From contig JADKCP010000001.1 of assembly GCA_016718805.1 (NCBI GenBank), positions 1,352,001 through 1,416,000 on the forward strand: a stretch of DNA of 64,000 nucleotides. The letters are read 5' to 3'. The notes under the pieces are model-generated. The model ran no database searches, was not told the DNA's origin, and saw nothing but the letters and a program-made list of their open reading frames with translations. Source of the DNA: Bacteroidota bacterium. GTDB taxonomy: Bacteria > Bacteroidota > Bacteroidia > UBA4408. Every line of letters starts with the position of its first letter. Positions within the stretch are counted from its first letter, which is position 1. The translations under genes were made by a program, and so were the position numbers. Shown here piece after piece: positions 53,507 through 62,203 of this stretch.

Positions 53507-54319
53507 CTGTCAATAAAATTGATTCTACTTGTATTGCTTCTTATTTCACTTACTAGCTTTTCACAAACTCCAACCTGTTCAATTAAAAATACAGTTGTTA
53601 AGTCGGGAGAAAAGTTGAGGTATGAAATTTCATACAATTGGGGAGTGATATGGGTGAATGCAGGTGAAGCAAGTTTTGAAACTTCCCTTATTCAACAAAA
53701 TACTAAAACCTATTATAAATTTACCGGACTAGGAGCTACCTATCCAAAATATGATTGGATGTATAAAGTGCGTGACCGATTTGAAACAATTTGTGATACC
53801 ACTTATTTGAAACCACTACGCTACATAAGAGATACACACGAAGGGGCAACTGCTAATTACAGCGATAATATTTTTAATTATTCAAGTCTGAAGGCTTATA
53901 GTTTTACACGATTGAAAAATAAAACAATAAAAGCTGATTCAGTAAAAATTGAGAGTTGTACCTTCGATGTACTTAGCATGATTTACTCGGCAAGAAATAT
54001 TGATTTTAATTCCTATCCCAAAAACACCCGAATACCAATTTCGCTGTACCTTGATAATGCTGTATATTCGCTCTACATTGATTATTTGGGAAAGGAAACA
54101 ATTACCACCGAAATGGGAACATTTAACTGTATAAAGTTTCATCCAATGTTAGTAGAAGGAACTATTTTTAAAGCAGGTGATGACATGACAGTGTGGGTAA
54201 CAGATGATAAGAATAAACTTCCTCTTTATGTTGAAACACCAATTTTGGTTGGAACAATAAAAGCAAAACTTAAATCGTACGAAGGGTTAAAAAATCCTAT
54301 GAGTGCAAAAATTAAATAA
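53507..54319 (+). CDS. DUF3108 domain-containing secreted protein
   Basis: About 271 residues. No ATG exists between the terminator and the signal peptide; I chose the CTG at 53507, giving a short basic start and the hydrophobic core IKLILLVLLLISLTSFSQ. ATA at 53513 or TTG at 53519 are alternatives. The mature part matches DUF3108 (VKSGEKLRYEISYNWGVIWV, NAGEASFETSLIQQ, FNCIKFHPMLVEGTIFKAGD). It is probably a periplasmic or outer-membrane-associated beta-sandwich of unknown function. The stop is followed immediately by the S4 gene (TAAATG). Confidence 0.75.
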   Translation: MSIKLILLVLLLISLTSFSQTPTCSIKNTVVKSGEKLRYEISYNWGVIWVNAGEASFETSLIQQNTKTYYKFTGLGATYPKYDWMYKVRDRFETICDTTYLKPLRYIRDTHEGATANYSDNIFNYSSLKAYSFTRLKNKTIKADSVKIESCTFDVLSMIYSARNIDFNSYPKNTRIPISLYLDNAVYSLYIDYLGKETITTEMGTFNCIKFHPMLVEGTIFKAGDDMTVWVTDDKNKLPLYVETPILVGTIKAKLKSYEGLKNPMSAKIK

Positions 54320-54532
54320 ATGAAAACAAAAAATTTTAAAATTACCGGTGAATATATTGAACTCATAAAATTGCTGAAAGCATCGGGTTTATGCGCTATG
54401 GGAAGCGATGCAAAATATTGTGTTAGCAATGGAAACGTTAAATTGAATGGCAACACCGAGTTACGTCTCCGTGCAAAAGTACGACCAGGAGATAAAGTAG
54501 AATTAGATTCGAATGAAGTTGTAATCGAATAA
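54320..54532 (+). CDS. Small RNA-binding S4 domain protein (YbcJ-like)
   Basis: 70 residues, a single S4 fold: YIELIKLLKASGLCAMGSDA, then VSNGNVKLNGNTELRLRAKV and RPGDKVELDS. Such small S4 proteins bind structured RNA, probably on the ribosome. The ATG abuts the DUF3108 stop, so the two are translated from one message. Confidence 0.9.
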   Translation: MKTKNFKITGEYIELIKLLKASGLCAMGSDAKYCVSNGNVKLNGNTELRLRAKVRPGDKVELDSNEVVIE

Positions 54533-54549
54533 GCTAATTCGAAATTGGA

Positions 54550-57018
54550 TTAGAATTTTAGTGTAGCACCTGCCATAAAATTAAATCCTGCTTGTGGAAA
54601 ATAGAAATTCTCAACAACTAATTTTCCATTCGAAATGTAATTATAGGTATATCCATTTGATTCGTACTGTTCGTTGAAAAGGTTGTTTAAGCTAAGCGTG
54701 AACAGTATTTCTTTTAGTTGCTTAAAGTGCAAACTATAATTGAAACGCAAATCATTCACCCAGTATGCATCGAGCATTCGATCGGAAGAGGAAGTATTAT
54801 CGAGGTATTGTTTGCCAACATATTTACTCGAAAAAACAGCAGTCAAATTTTTAACAGGAGTATAACTTAAACTACTGGAAGCAACCCAATCGGGCGAAAA
54901 TGAAATATCGGTATTTCGGTGTTCAATTACTTCCTGGTAACTGCTATCGTAATTATCCACAAACTCATAAAACTGATTTATTTTATTGCTGCTCCAGGTT
55001 GCATTTGCTGTCCATTCTAATTTTTTGAACAGTTGTATTGAGGTCATGTATTCGATTCCTAAACGATGACTATTATTAACGTTAGTACGGTTGTAGGCTC
55101 CTACATCGTTAACTTCTCCGTTTAAAACCAATTGGTTTTGGTAATTCATAAAATAAGTATTAAAAGAATAGGAATAGCGTTTATTTTTTTGGACATAACC
55201 CAACTCCCAGTTCATCAATTTTTCGGGCGCCGGAACACTAGTAGTTGAAGCTTGTATAAAATCATCTCTTGAAGGTTCTTTATTGGCAATTGAATAACTT
55301 ATATAAAGTAATTTATTGCTACTTATAAAATAGCTTAGTCCTACTTTGGGATTAAAGAAGTTTAACAATGCTTTTTGTTTTTCAATTTCTAAAGAAGCAG
55401 TGAATCCCGGATAGGAATATGAAACTTTGCGATACTGAACATCTACAAATGCATTAAACAAACGGTTTAATTGATAATTGACTTTTGCATAAAAGTTGAA
55501 GTCCTTTTTTAGTCCATTCGAAAAATTGTATTTTTTATTTAAATCTGCATTGCTGAAATAGTTAGCCCATAGAAGTTTTGTATAATGATCGCCATCGTAA
55601 ATTGAATAGGCACCTCCAAGTGTTGCATAGAATTTTTTAGAGCGTGAATAATTTAAAGAATAGGTTACTCCATAATAATCATTGCTCAACCATTTTTGTC
55701 GAACAAGGTTCGTTGAAAATACTGTATCGTTGGTAAGCACTACATTTTGAAGATTGTAATCAGTAAAACTTACAGCTTCTTTGTATTCTTCATAATAACC
55801 AAGTCCTTTAGTATAATGCAATGCTACCGAAGCATTCCAATAGTTTTTAATACGCTGACTAAAATGTAATTGGTAATTGAGCTGTTTGTAATTATCGGTT
55901 TGATTTGTGTAAGTAAATGAATTGTAGGTACGGGCTGATGATTGCAAAATATTTTGCGTTGCAATTTCTGAAAGATAGTTACGTTGAATGTAATCGGCCA
56001 GTTGTGATGAATCGCCGAATAGCTTTGCTTCAGGAACTCCATTCCAACATTGATAGGTTTTTTCGGTTCCTCCAAAACTGATAAATTTCAGCGTGCTGTT
56101 TTTTCCATAGTATCCTCCTGAAAGGTAGTAAGCTAGCAAATTTGATGTACCACGATCGATGTATCCATCACTTGATATTTTGGAAAGCCGTACATCAAAA
56201 CTGTAAGCATTTGCTAATAAGCCTGAGCCTATATTCAGCGTATTCTTAAAAGTTGAAAAACTTCCAGCCGAGCTTGAGTATGCAGCATAGGGTTCAACAG
56301 TTAACTTGGTAGTTTCAATGTTAATGCTTCCGCCAAATGCGCCCGAACCATTGGTAGAAGTACCAACACCACGTTGAATTTGAATATTATCAACAGAGGA
56401 TAGCAAGTCGGGAACATCTACAAAAAAGGAAATTTGAGATTCGGCATCATTTAATGCTATACCATTAATAGTAGTGTTAATACGACTACCATCGCTGCCT
56501 CTAATTCGAATACCCGTATAACCAACCCCATTTCCGGCATCCGATGTTGTAACCACAGAAGGTTGCAAATTGAGCAAGTAGGGTAGATCTTGCCCCACAT
56601 TGTTTTTTTCAATTTCGCTTTTGGAGAGAAGCGTATTGCTACCTGCTGTTTTAGAATTAGCGCGTGTTGCTTCTACAATAAACTCTTCTTGTAACAAACT
56701 GGTTTGCTGAAGTTGAAAATCGATAACAGTATCACTTTGTAAGATTACATCACAATAGCTTGTTTCATAGCCAATGGATGAAACACTCATAGTATACTTT
56801 CCTGCTTTTAATTTTTTCAAAATATACCTACCATCCACATTGCTTTGTGTTGCGAGATAGGTATTTATTATTTTAATACTTGCTCCAATTAATTTCTCGG
56901 AACTATTTTTAGAAGTGATTTTCCCGCTAAGGCTATATTGAGAAAAACATAAAGTTGAATACCCAACTAATAGAACAGTTACCATAAAGGCAGCAGGTGC
57001 AATTTTTAAATTTTTCAT
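54550..57018 (-). CDS. TonB-dependent receptor, probably for thiamine or a related compound
   Basis: 822 residues from the ATG at 57018; an in-frame TTG at 57027 is not needed. Signal peptide (to about residue 27, LCFSQ), then a CarboxypepD_reg-like domain (about 29-110; SLSGKITSKNSSEKLIGASI), a plug domain (about 120-235; GYTGIRIRGSDGSRINTTIN, IQIQRGVGTSTNGSGAFGGS) and a 22-strand-type barrel ending GFNFMAGATLKF. It imports a ligand across the outer membrane using TonB energy. The ligand assignment rests on the TPP riboswitch in its leader, not on the protein itself. Confidence 0.92.
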   Translation of the reverse strand: MKNLKIAPAAFMVTVLLVGYSTLCFSQYSLSGKITSKNSSEKLIGASIKIINTYLATQSNVDGRYILKKLKAGKYTMSVSSIGYETSYCDVILQSDTVIDFQLQQTSLLQEEFIVEATRANSKTAGSNTLLSKSEIEKNNVGQDLPYLLNLQPSVVTTSDAGNGVGYTGIRIRGSDGSRINTTINGIALNDAESQISFFVDVPDLLSSVDNIQIQRGVGTSTNGSGAFGGSINIETTKLTVEPYAAYSSSAGSFSTFKNTLNIGSGLLANAYSFDVRLSKISSDGYIDRGTSNLLAYYLSGGYYGKNSTLKFISFGGTEKTYQCWNGVPEAKLFGDSSQLADYIQRNYLSEIATQNILQSSARTYNSFTYTNQTDNYKQLNYQLHFSQRIKNYWNASVALHYTKGLGYYEEYKEAVSFTDYNLQNVVLTNDTVFSTNLVRQKWLSNDYYGVTYSLNYSRSKKFYATLGGAYSIYDGDHYTKLLWANYFSNADLNKKYNFSNGLKKDFNFYAKVNYQLNRLFNAFVDVQYRKVSYSYPGFTASLEIEKQKALLNFFNPKVGLSYFISSNKLLYISYSIANKEPSRDDFIQASTTSVPAPEKLMNWELGYVQKNKRYSYSFNTYFMNYQNQLVLNGEVNDVGAYNRTNVNNSHRLGIEYMTSIQLFKKLEWTANATWSSNKINQFYEFVDNYDSSYQEVIEHRNTDISFSPDWVASSSLSYTPVKNLTAVFSSKYVGKQYLDNTSSSDRMLDAYWVNDLRFNYSLHFKQLKEILFTLSLNNLFNEQYESNGYTYNYISNGKLVVENFYFPQAGFNFMAGATLKF

Positions 57019-57097
57019 AGAATACAATTTTTACTCAACAAAGAGTGCATTATACTTCAGAAAAAAAGGGGCATCTTCCTGTAAATCAGTCAACCTT

Positions 57098-57176
57098 CAG
57101 TTCCCTGCGTCAGCATTACCTGCATCAGGTTCAATGGGTGTAATCTCAGCCTTGTAACTTGTACAAAGCACCCCTA
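57098..57176 (-). promoter_or_regulatory. TPP riboswitch (THI element)
   Basis: On the minus strand the conserved blocks appear in order: AGGGGTGC, GGCTGAGATTACACCC, TTGAACCTGATGCAGG and TAATGCTGACGCAGGGAA. These are the THI-box core sequences of the thiamine-pyrophosphate aptamer. It lies about 80 bases ahead of the TonB-receptor ATG. TPP binding should lower receptor expression. Whether control acts on transcription or translation is open (see findings). Confidence 0.93.
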
Positions 57177-57187
57177 TAAGAATGCTA

Positions 57188-57216
57188 CAAATGTAAAAAA
57201 TAAAACATCAACACAA
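57188..57216 (-). promoter_or_regulatory. Promoter for the riboswitch-TonB receptor transcript
   Basis: Minus strand: TTG at 57216-57214, an 18-base spacer and TACATTTG at 57195-57188. A near-ideal Bacteroidota promoter placing the transcript start just before the aptamer. Confidence 0.6.
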
Positions 57217-57218
57217 GC

Positions 57219-57258
57219 AAAAAAAAAGCGCAAGAAAATTTTACTTTCCCTGCGCTTT
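57219..57258 (-). terminator. Rho-independent terminator after icd
   Basis: Minus strand stem AAAGCGCA / TGCGCTTT with extra A-T pairs, ending in a run of nine T. It lies 23 bases beyond the icd stop and insulates the riboswitch promoter. Confidence 0.82.
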
Positions 57259-57280
57259 GTGAAGTTGAGAAGCTAATCTA

Positions 57281-58507
57281 TTAAGCCAACTTCAATTTTA
57301 AATTCGAATCGATGGCACTTAAAAAATCTTCTGTAGTTAAATAATGTTCCTGTTTAACAGCATTACCATGTATACAAACTGCCAAATCCTTTGTCATTTT
57401 ACCACTTTCAACAGTTTCAATACAAACAGTTTCGAGAGTTTTGCAAAACTTAATCAAATCCTGGTTGTTGTCGAGCATCCCTCTAAATGCCAAACCTTGT
57501 GTCCAAGCAAAAATACTGGCAATAGGGTTGGTGCTGGTTGGTTTACCTTGCTGATGCATTCGGTAATGACGAGTAACAGTTCCATGTGCGGCTTCGGCTT
57601 CCATGGTTTTACCATCGGGAGTAACCAAAGTAGAAGTCATTAAGCCTAAGGATCCAAATCCTTGTGCAACAGTATCGCTTTGTACGTCTCCATCATAATT
57701 TTTACAAGCCCACACAAAATTTCCGTTCCATTTTAATGCGCTGGCAACCATATCATCAATTAGTCGATGCTCATAAGTAAGACCCAAAGCATCCATTTTT
57801 GATTTAAATTCTGATTGATAAATTTCTTCGAAAATATCTTTAAAACGTCCATCGTATTTTTTTAAGATGGTATTTTTAGTAGAAAGGTAGAGTGGCCACT
57901 TTTTCATAATTGCTTGGTTAAAGCAAGAACGTGCAAAACCTTTTATACTTTCGTCAGTATTGTACATGGCAAGAGCAACACCATCGCTTTTAAAATTAAA
58001 AACTTCAAAGCTCTGAACAGGGCCACCATCTTCGGGGGTAAAACTTATAGTTAGTTTTCCTTTGCCTTTGGTTACAAAATCGGTAGCACGATATTGGTCA
58101 CCAAAAGCATGACGACCAATGCAAATAGGAGCAGTCCAGTTAGGCACTAAACGCGGAATATTTTTCATAACTATGGGTTCACGAAAAACGGTACCATCCA
58201 AAATATTTCGAATTGTTCCATTCGGTGATTTCCACATTTGTTTTAATTTAAATTCGCGCACTCTTTCTTCATCAGGCGTAATGGTGGCGCATTTAATTCC
58301 AACATTGTATTTTTTAATTGCTTCAGCAGCTTCAACAGTAACTTTATCGTCGGTTGCATCACGATGCTCCATTCCTAAATCGTAATATTTAATATCCAAA
58401 TCTAGATAAGGGTGAATTAGTTTTTCTTTAATAAAAGACCAAATTACACGGGTCATTTCATCACCATCGAGTTCAACTACAGGGTTGCTAACTTTAATTT
58501 TATTCAT
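57281..58507 (-). CDS. icd: NADP-dependent isocitrate dehydrogenase (eukaryotic-type family)
   Basis: 408 residues from the ATG at 58507 (MNKIKVSNPVVELDGDEMTR); earlier in-frame starts would add an unrelated 25-residue extension. Motifs of the homodimeric type II enzyme are present: DGDEMTRVIW, WKSPNGTIRNILDGTVFREP, IDDMVASALKWNGNFVWACK and EAAHGTVTRHYR. It converts isocitrate to 2-oxoglutarate in the TCA cycle, producing NADPH. It lies 64 bases downstream of the M16 protease gene on the same strand, and a terminator follows it. Confidence 0.96.
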   Translation of the reverse strand: MNKIKVSNPVVELDGDEMTRVIWSFIKEKLIHPYLDLDIKYYDLGMEHRDATDDKVTVEAAEAIKKYNVGIKCATITPDEERVREFKLKQMWKSPNGTIRNILDGTVFREPIVMKNIPRLVPNWTAPICIGRHAFGDQYRATDFVTKGKGKLTISFTPEDGGPVQSFEVFNFKSDGVALAMYNTDESIKGFARSCFNQAIMKKWPLYLSTKNTILKKYDGRFKDIFEEIYQSEFKSKMDALGLTYEHRLIDDMVASALKWNGNFVWACKNYDGDVQSDTVAQGFGSLGLMTSTLVTPDGKTMEAEAAHGTVTRHYRMHQQGKPTSTNPIASIFAWTQGLAFRGMLDNNQDLIKFCKTLETVCIETVESGKMTKDLAVCIHGNAVKQEHYLTTEDFLSAIDSNLKLKLA

Positions 58508-58571
58508 TGTATAAGGTATATAATTTATTGTGTTTGTAAAGTGCTGCGAAATTAAAAAATCTTTACTGGTA

Positions 58572-61499
58572 TTAATAGCCAAAAATATCTTTTAAACTAA
58601 GAAACTCTACCTTTCCATATTGTTTTAAAATATCCATATCCAAAGATGATTTATCGCCTAGTACCATTATGGTATTTTTTTTATTGCTGACGTATTGCTT
58701 ACTAAAAGCTTCCAAATCGCTAAAAGTTAAATCGGCTATTTCGTTATAAATAGTACTTCGTATATCAACGTCGAGGCCAAGTTTTTTTGCTTTTTCATAG
58801 TTAAAAAGCACTGCAGCCTTAGTGATGCGCTCAGTGCGAATTTTTTGTAAGACTGCTTTTTTGGATCCTTCAAAAAGAATTTCAGCATGTGGTATAGTAT
58901 TCATTAATTCGTTCATGCCTTTCATGGCTTCGGGAAGTTTATCTGCCTGGGTTCCGATGTAGCTGCTCAAATAATGCGCCCTATTCGCATACACTGGAAT
59001 TCCATAAGACGCATACACTCCATATGCCAGGGCTTTTGATTCGCGCATGGTTTGAAAAACGATGCTACCCATTCCTCCACCGAAATACTCGTTAAATAGT
59101 GCAATTTTTGCAACATTCGAATTTGTATAATTTACACTTTTATGCAAGGACAAAATTTCGGCTTGCTTCATGTCGTAATTCACAACAAAAACTCTATTTT
59201 CAATATTTTCGAGCTCAGGAAATACTATTGGTGGAGGAATAGGTTTTACAGCTTTCGCAATGTAATGGCGAAGATTTAAAACCTTAACAATACTATCGCC
59301 GGTGAGTGGTCCATAATAGAGAATTCGATGCTGATAACTCAATAAATCATTTATCAATCCAACCAATTCTTCTGGTTTAAGTGCTTTCAATTCTTCAGTC
59401 GATAGTATATTCGTATAAGGTGAACGCGGTCCGTATCTGGCATAATTTCGCATGGCCATTTGAAGTATCTCGTATTTTGATAATTTGTTGTCTTCACGCT
59501 TTTTTAATACATCATTTATGCGGTCGATTAAAGCTTGTGCTGAAGGTTGTGCATCGCTCAATAAATTTTCAAATAGAACTACGGCAGGTTCAAAATTTTC
59601 GGCAAGTCCATTCAAACTCACGTAAGTTTGATCTTCTGAGTTAAATACTTCAAAAGTGCAACCTAACTTATAAAACTCTTCTTTAACTTGAGCAGCCGTT
59701 AGTTTGGAGGTTCCTAAAAATTGCAGGTAGTCAATTGCCACGCCTGTTTTTTTTGAATGGTTGGTACCCATATTCAAAATATAATACATACTAAACGTAT
59801 TATTTTCAGTGTTTCTCTTGTATAATACAGGAATGTTGTTTTTTAATTGTAGTTGTTGTATGTCTTTTTTGTAGTCGATGAATACCGGCTCAATTTCGGG
59901 TACATTTATTTCAGTAATTTTTTTTAAGAAATCAGATTGAGCATCTCTGTTTACCTCAACCGGTGTAATCGCAGGCTTAATTACTTTTTCAATGTTTGTG
60001 TTTACACCCGTATGTTTGTATACTACTACATAGTTGTTAGATAGGTGGCGGTTTGCAAAATCTACCAATTCCTTTTTGGTGATTTTCTCCAAACGTTTTA
60101 GTTGATTTAATTTGTCTTCTAATTTTAAATCGGAAGTAAAGGCGTCTAACAAAACATCGGCTCTACCACGGTTTGTTTCGTAGGCAGTAGTTTGAGCCAC
60201 TTTAAGTTCGGTAAGTACCGCCGCAAGCATCCATTCCTCAAACTCGCCCTTCTTTAATTTATCAATTTCTTGTTCCATTAAGTTTTTTACCTCTTCCAAT
60301 GTTTGATTTATTTTTGGAGAAGCACCCAGAATGAGGCAGGAATAATCGTTTAACACATACGGAAATGAATAGGCATCGAGTACTTTTTGTTTTTGTGTAA
60401 GGTCAATGTCCATCAAACCAGCTGTACCATTGCTTATAATTTTACTAATCAACAGAACCATGTCTGCATCTTGAGTTTTAACTCCGCCAAATCTATATCC
60501 AATGTTTACAAATTCGGCATCCGGTCCGTTTATATCAACCACAACAGGATTGTTAAAAGGAACTTCTTTAGCGGGTACAAAACTTGGAATGGCTTTATTG
60601 GGCAGTGCACCAAAACGGGCATTGATTAATTTAATTGCTTCATCCGGATTAAAATCGCCCGACATAATAAGTGCCATGTTATTGGGCACATAATAGTTTG
60701 AATAAAAATTTTTGATTTTTACAAGCGATGGATTTTTTAGGTGCTCGATGGTCCCAATTGTAGCTTGAGTACCATACGTGTGTCTTGGAAATAAGTTTTT
60801 AAAAAGTGCTTCATACACCTGATTGTCATCACTATCGAGGCTTCTGTTTTTTTCTTCATATACAGCTTCGAGTTCAGTATGGAAAATTCGAAAAACCGGA
60901 TTCCTGAAACGTTCACCTTCCACAGTTAACCAATTTTCGAGTTGATTTGATGGAATTTCATTGGTATACACAGTTCGTTCAAAATCAGTAAAAGCATTAT
61001 TCCCTTTTGAACCTAACATGGCAATCATTTTATCGTATTCATTGGCAATAGCATATTTAGAAGCTACACCGCTTATGCTGTCAATTTGATGGTAGATAAT
61101 TTTTCGAATTTCATCTTTGTTTGTATTTCGATACGCTTCATAAAGTACCTCTATTTTGTCGAGTTCTTTTTTTTCTTTTTCAAAATCAAGCGTACCAAAT
61201 TTATCGGTGCCTTTAAAAAGCAAATGTTCTAAATAATGGGCTAAACCAGTCGCATCGGCAGGATCATTTTTGCTACCTGTTTTCACAGCAACATAAGTTT
61301 GAATTCGGGGTGCGTCTTTGTACACCGTCATATAAACTTTAAATCCATTTTCGAGTGTATAAATTCGAGTTCCAAGGATATCGTTCGGAATGCTTTCGTA
61401 ATTGTAACTACTATTTGATTTTGTTTCTGCAATAGCGGTACATGCAACAAGTAAAATGATACTTATAAAATAAGTTATGTACAATTTTGTGAATTTCAT
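58572..61499 (-). CDS. M16 (insulinase-type) zinc metalloprotease lipoprotein
   Basis: 975 residues. Signal with a lipobox cysteine at residue 20 (ILLVAC). The N-terminal M16 domain has the inverted zinc motif HYLEH (H88, E91, H92) followed by LLFKGTDKFG and the third ligand in ELEAVYEEKNRS. A second, non-catalytic M16 half follows, with the R/Y segment SKALAYGVYASYGIP near the C-terminus. It is probably a periplasmic or outer-membrane-anchored peptidase that degrades short peptides. The next gene downstream, icd, is 64 bases away and functionally unrelated. Confidence 0.93.
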   Translation of the reverse strand: MKFTKLYITYFISIILLVACTAIAETKSNSSYNYESIPNDILGTRIYTLENGFKVYMTVYKDAPRIQTYVAVKTGSKNDPADATGLAHYLEHLLFKGTDKFGTLDFEKEKKELDKIEVLYEAYRNTNKDEIRKIIYHQIDSISGVASKYAIANEYDKMIAMLGSKGNNAFTDFERTVYTNEIPSNQLENWLTVEGERFRNPVFRIFHTELEAVYEEKNRSLDSDDNQVYEALFKNLFPRHTYGTQATIGTIEHLKNPSLVKIKNFYSNYYVPNNMALIMSGDFNPDEAIKLINARFGALPNKAIPSFVPAKEVPFNNPVVVDINGPDAEFVNIGYRFGGVKTQDADMVLLISKIISNGTAGLMDIDLTQKQKVLDAYSFPYVLNDYSCLILGASPKINQTLEEVKNLMEQEIDKLKKGEFEEWMLAAVLTELKVAQTTAYETNRGRADVLLDAFTSDLKLEDKLNQLKRLEKITKKELVDFANRHLSNNYVVVYKHTGVNTNIEKVIKPAITPVEVNRDAQSDFLKKITEINVPEIEPVFIDYKKDIQQLQLKNNIPVLYKRNTENNTFSMYYILNMGTNHSKKTGVAIDYLQFLGTSKLTAAQVKEEFYKLGCTFEVFNSEDQTYVSLNGLAENFEPAVVLFENLLSDAQPSAQALIDRINDVLKKREDNKLSKYEILQMAMRNYARYGPRSPYTNILSTEELKALKPEELVGLINDLLSYQHRILYYGPLTGDSIVKVLNLRHYIAKAVKPIPPPIVFPELENIENRVFVVNYDMKQAEILSLHKSVNYTNSNVAKIALFNEYFGGGMGSIVFQTMRESKALAYGVYASYGIPVYANRAHYLSSYIGTQADKLPEAMKGMNELMNTIPHAEILFEGSKKAVLQKIRTERITKAAVLFNYEKAKKLGLDVDIRSTIYNEIADLTFSDLEAFSKQYVSNKKNTIMVLGDKSSLDMDILKQYGKVEFLSLKDIFGY

Positions 61500-62203
61500 A
61501 CCTTTTAAGCTGCTTAAGTAAGTTAGTTTAAATGTTTAGTAATTTTTTTATTCGGAAAGTTGCATGATTTAGATACAAGAACTGATAATGTTTTTTTTCG
61601 GTTTCTTTAAGTTAAATTACCTTCTGAATTGTAGTCACGAAAGTATAAAAAATAGTATGCTAATCCTTTTTTAAAACTAAATTATGGAGAATGAAATAGT
61701 ACTTTTATACCCGCTATATTTGTTTGATGCAAAATTCAACAATTTAAATAAACATAACATGTAGCTAATTTTACAAGACGTTATTTTGCTTATTTGTGAA
61801 ATTGAGTGGTTCGATTTTTTTGAGGAACATATACTAAGAAGGCAACGAAAGCACTGCATCAACTTTAGGGTAGGTTAGATGTTTAATCGTATTCAACTAA
61901 TAGAGTTGTATAGTGGTAAGAGTATAGAACTTAAATTATTTTATTACACCAAAAGGGAAATATTTCCTTGAATAATAGGAATTGCAACATAAAACTAAAA
62001 GCGAAGTCAGTTTGCATCAGAATTCTACTTTAAGTTAGTTCTGTAGTTTGTGCGAAAGTCAGGGTTATTTTTATCGAATTTTACTGCGTTCAGATAGTGT
62101 CTTAAAAACTATATCCTCTTTTGAATTAGCAAGAAATGGTTGAATCAAATGTTTTGACTGCGTATGATACCGAATTACTTTGAATACCTGATATTGTGAA
62201 ACT
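61500..62203. other. Intergenic region, nothing recognised
   Basis: About 700 bases between the divergent M16 protease and SulP genes. AT-rich, without a convincing gene, RNA or hairpin. A TAnTTTG near-match (TACTTTG) lies about 30 bases ahead of the SulP ATG. Confidence 0.5.

Noticed and set aside
53211..53513. Antisense frame encoding an Ala/Phe/Gly-rich hydrophobic protein
   Set aside because: It is the complement of the lysine/alanine repeat; composition explains it.
58508..58582. N-terminal extension of isocitrate dehydrogenase
   Set aside because: The extra residues are not part of the family and would overlap the M16 gene; the ATG at 58507 gives the standard N-terminus.
61677..61862. 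Small minus-strand frame rich in Cys, Ser and Lys
   Set aside because: No family resemblance, AT-driven composition and no promoter; taken as chance.
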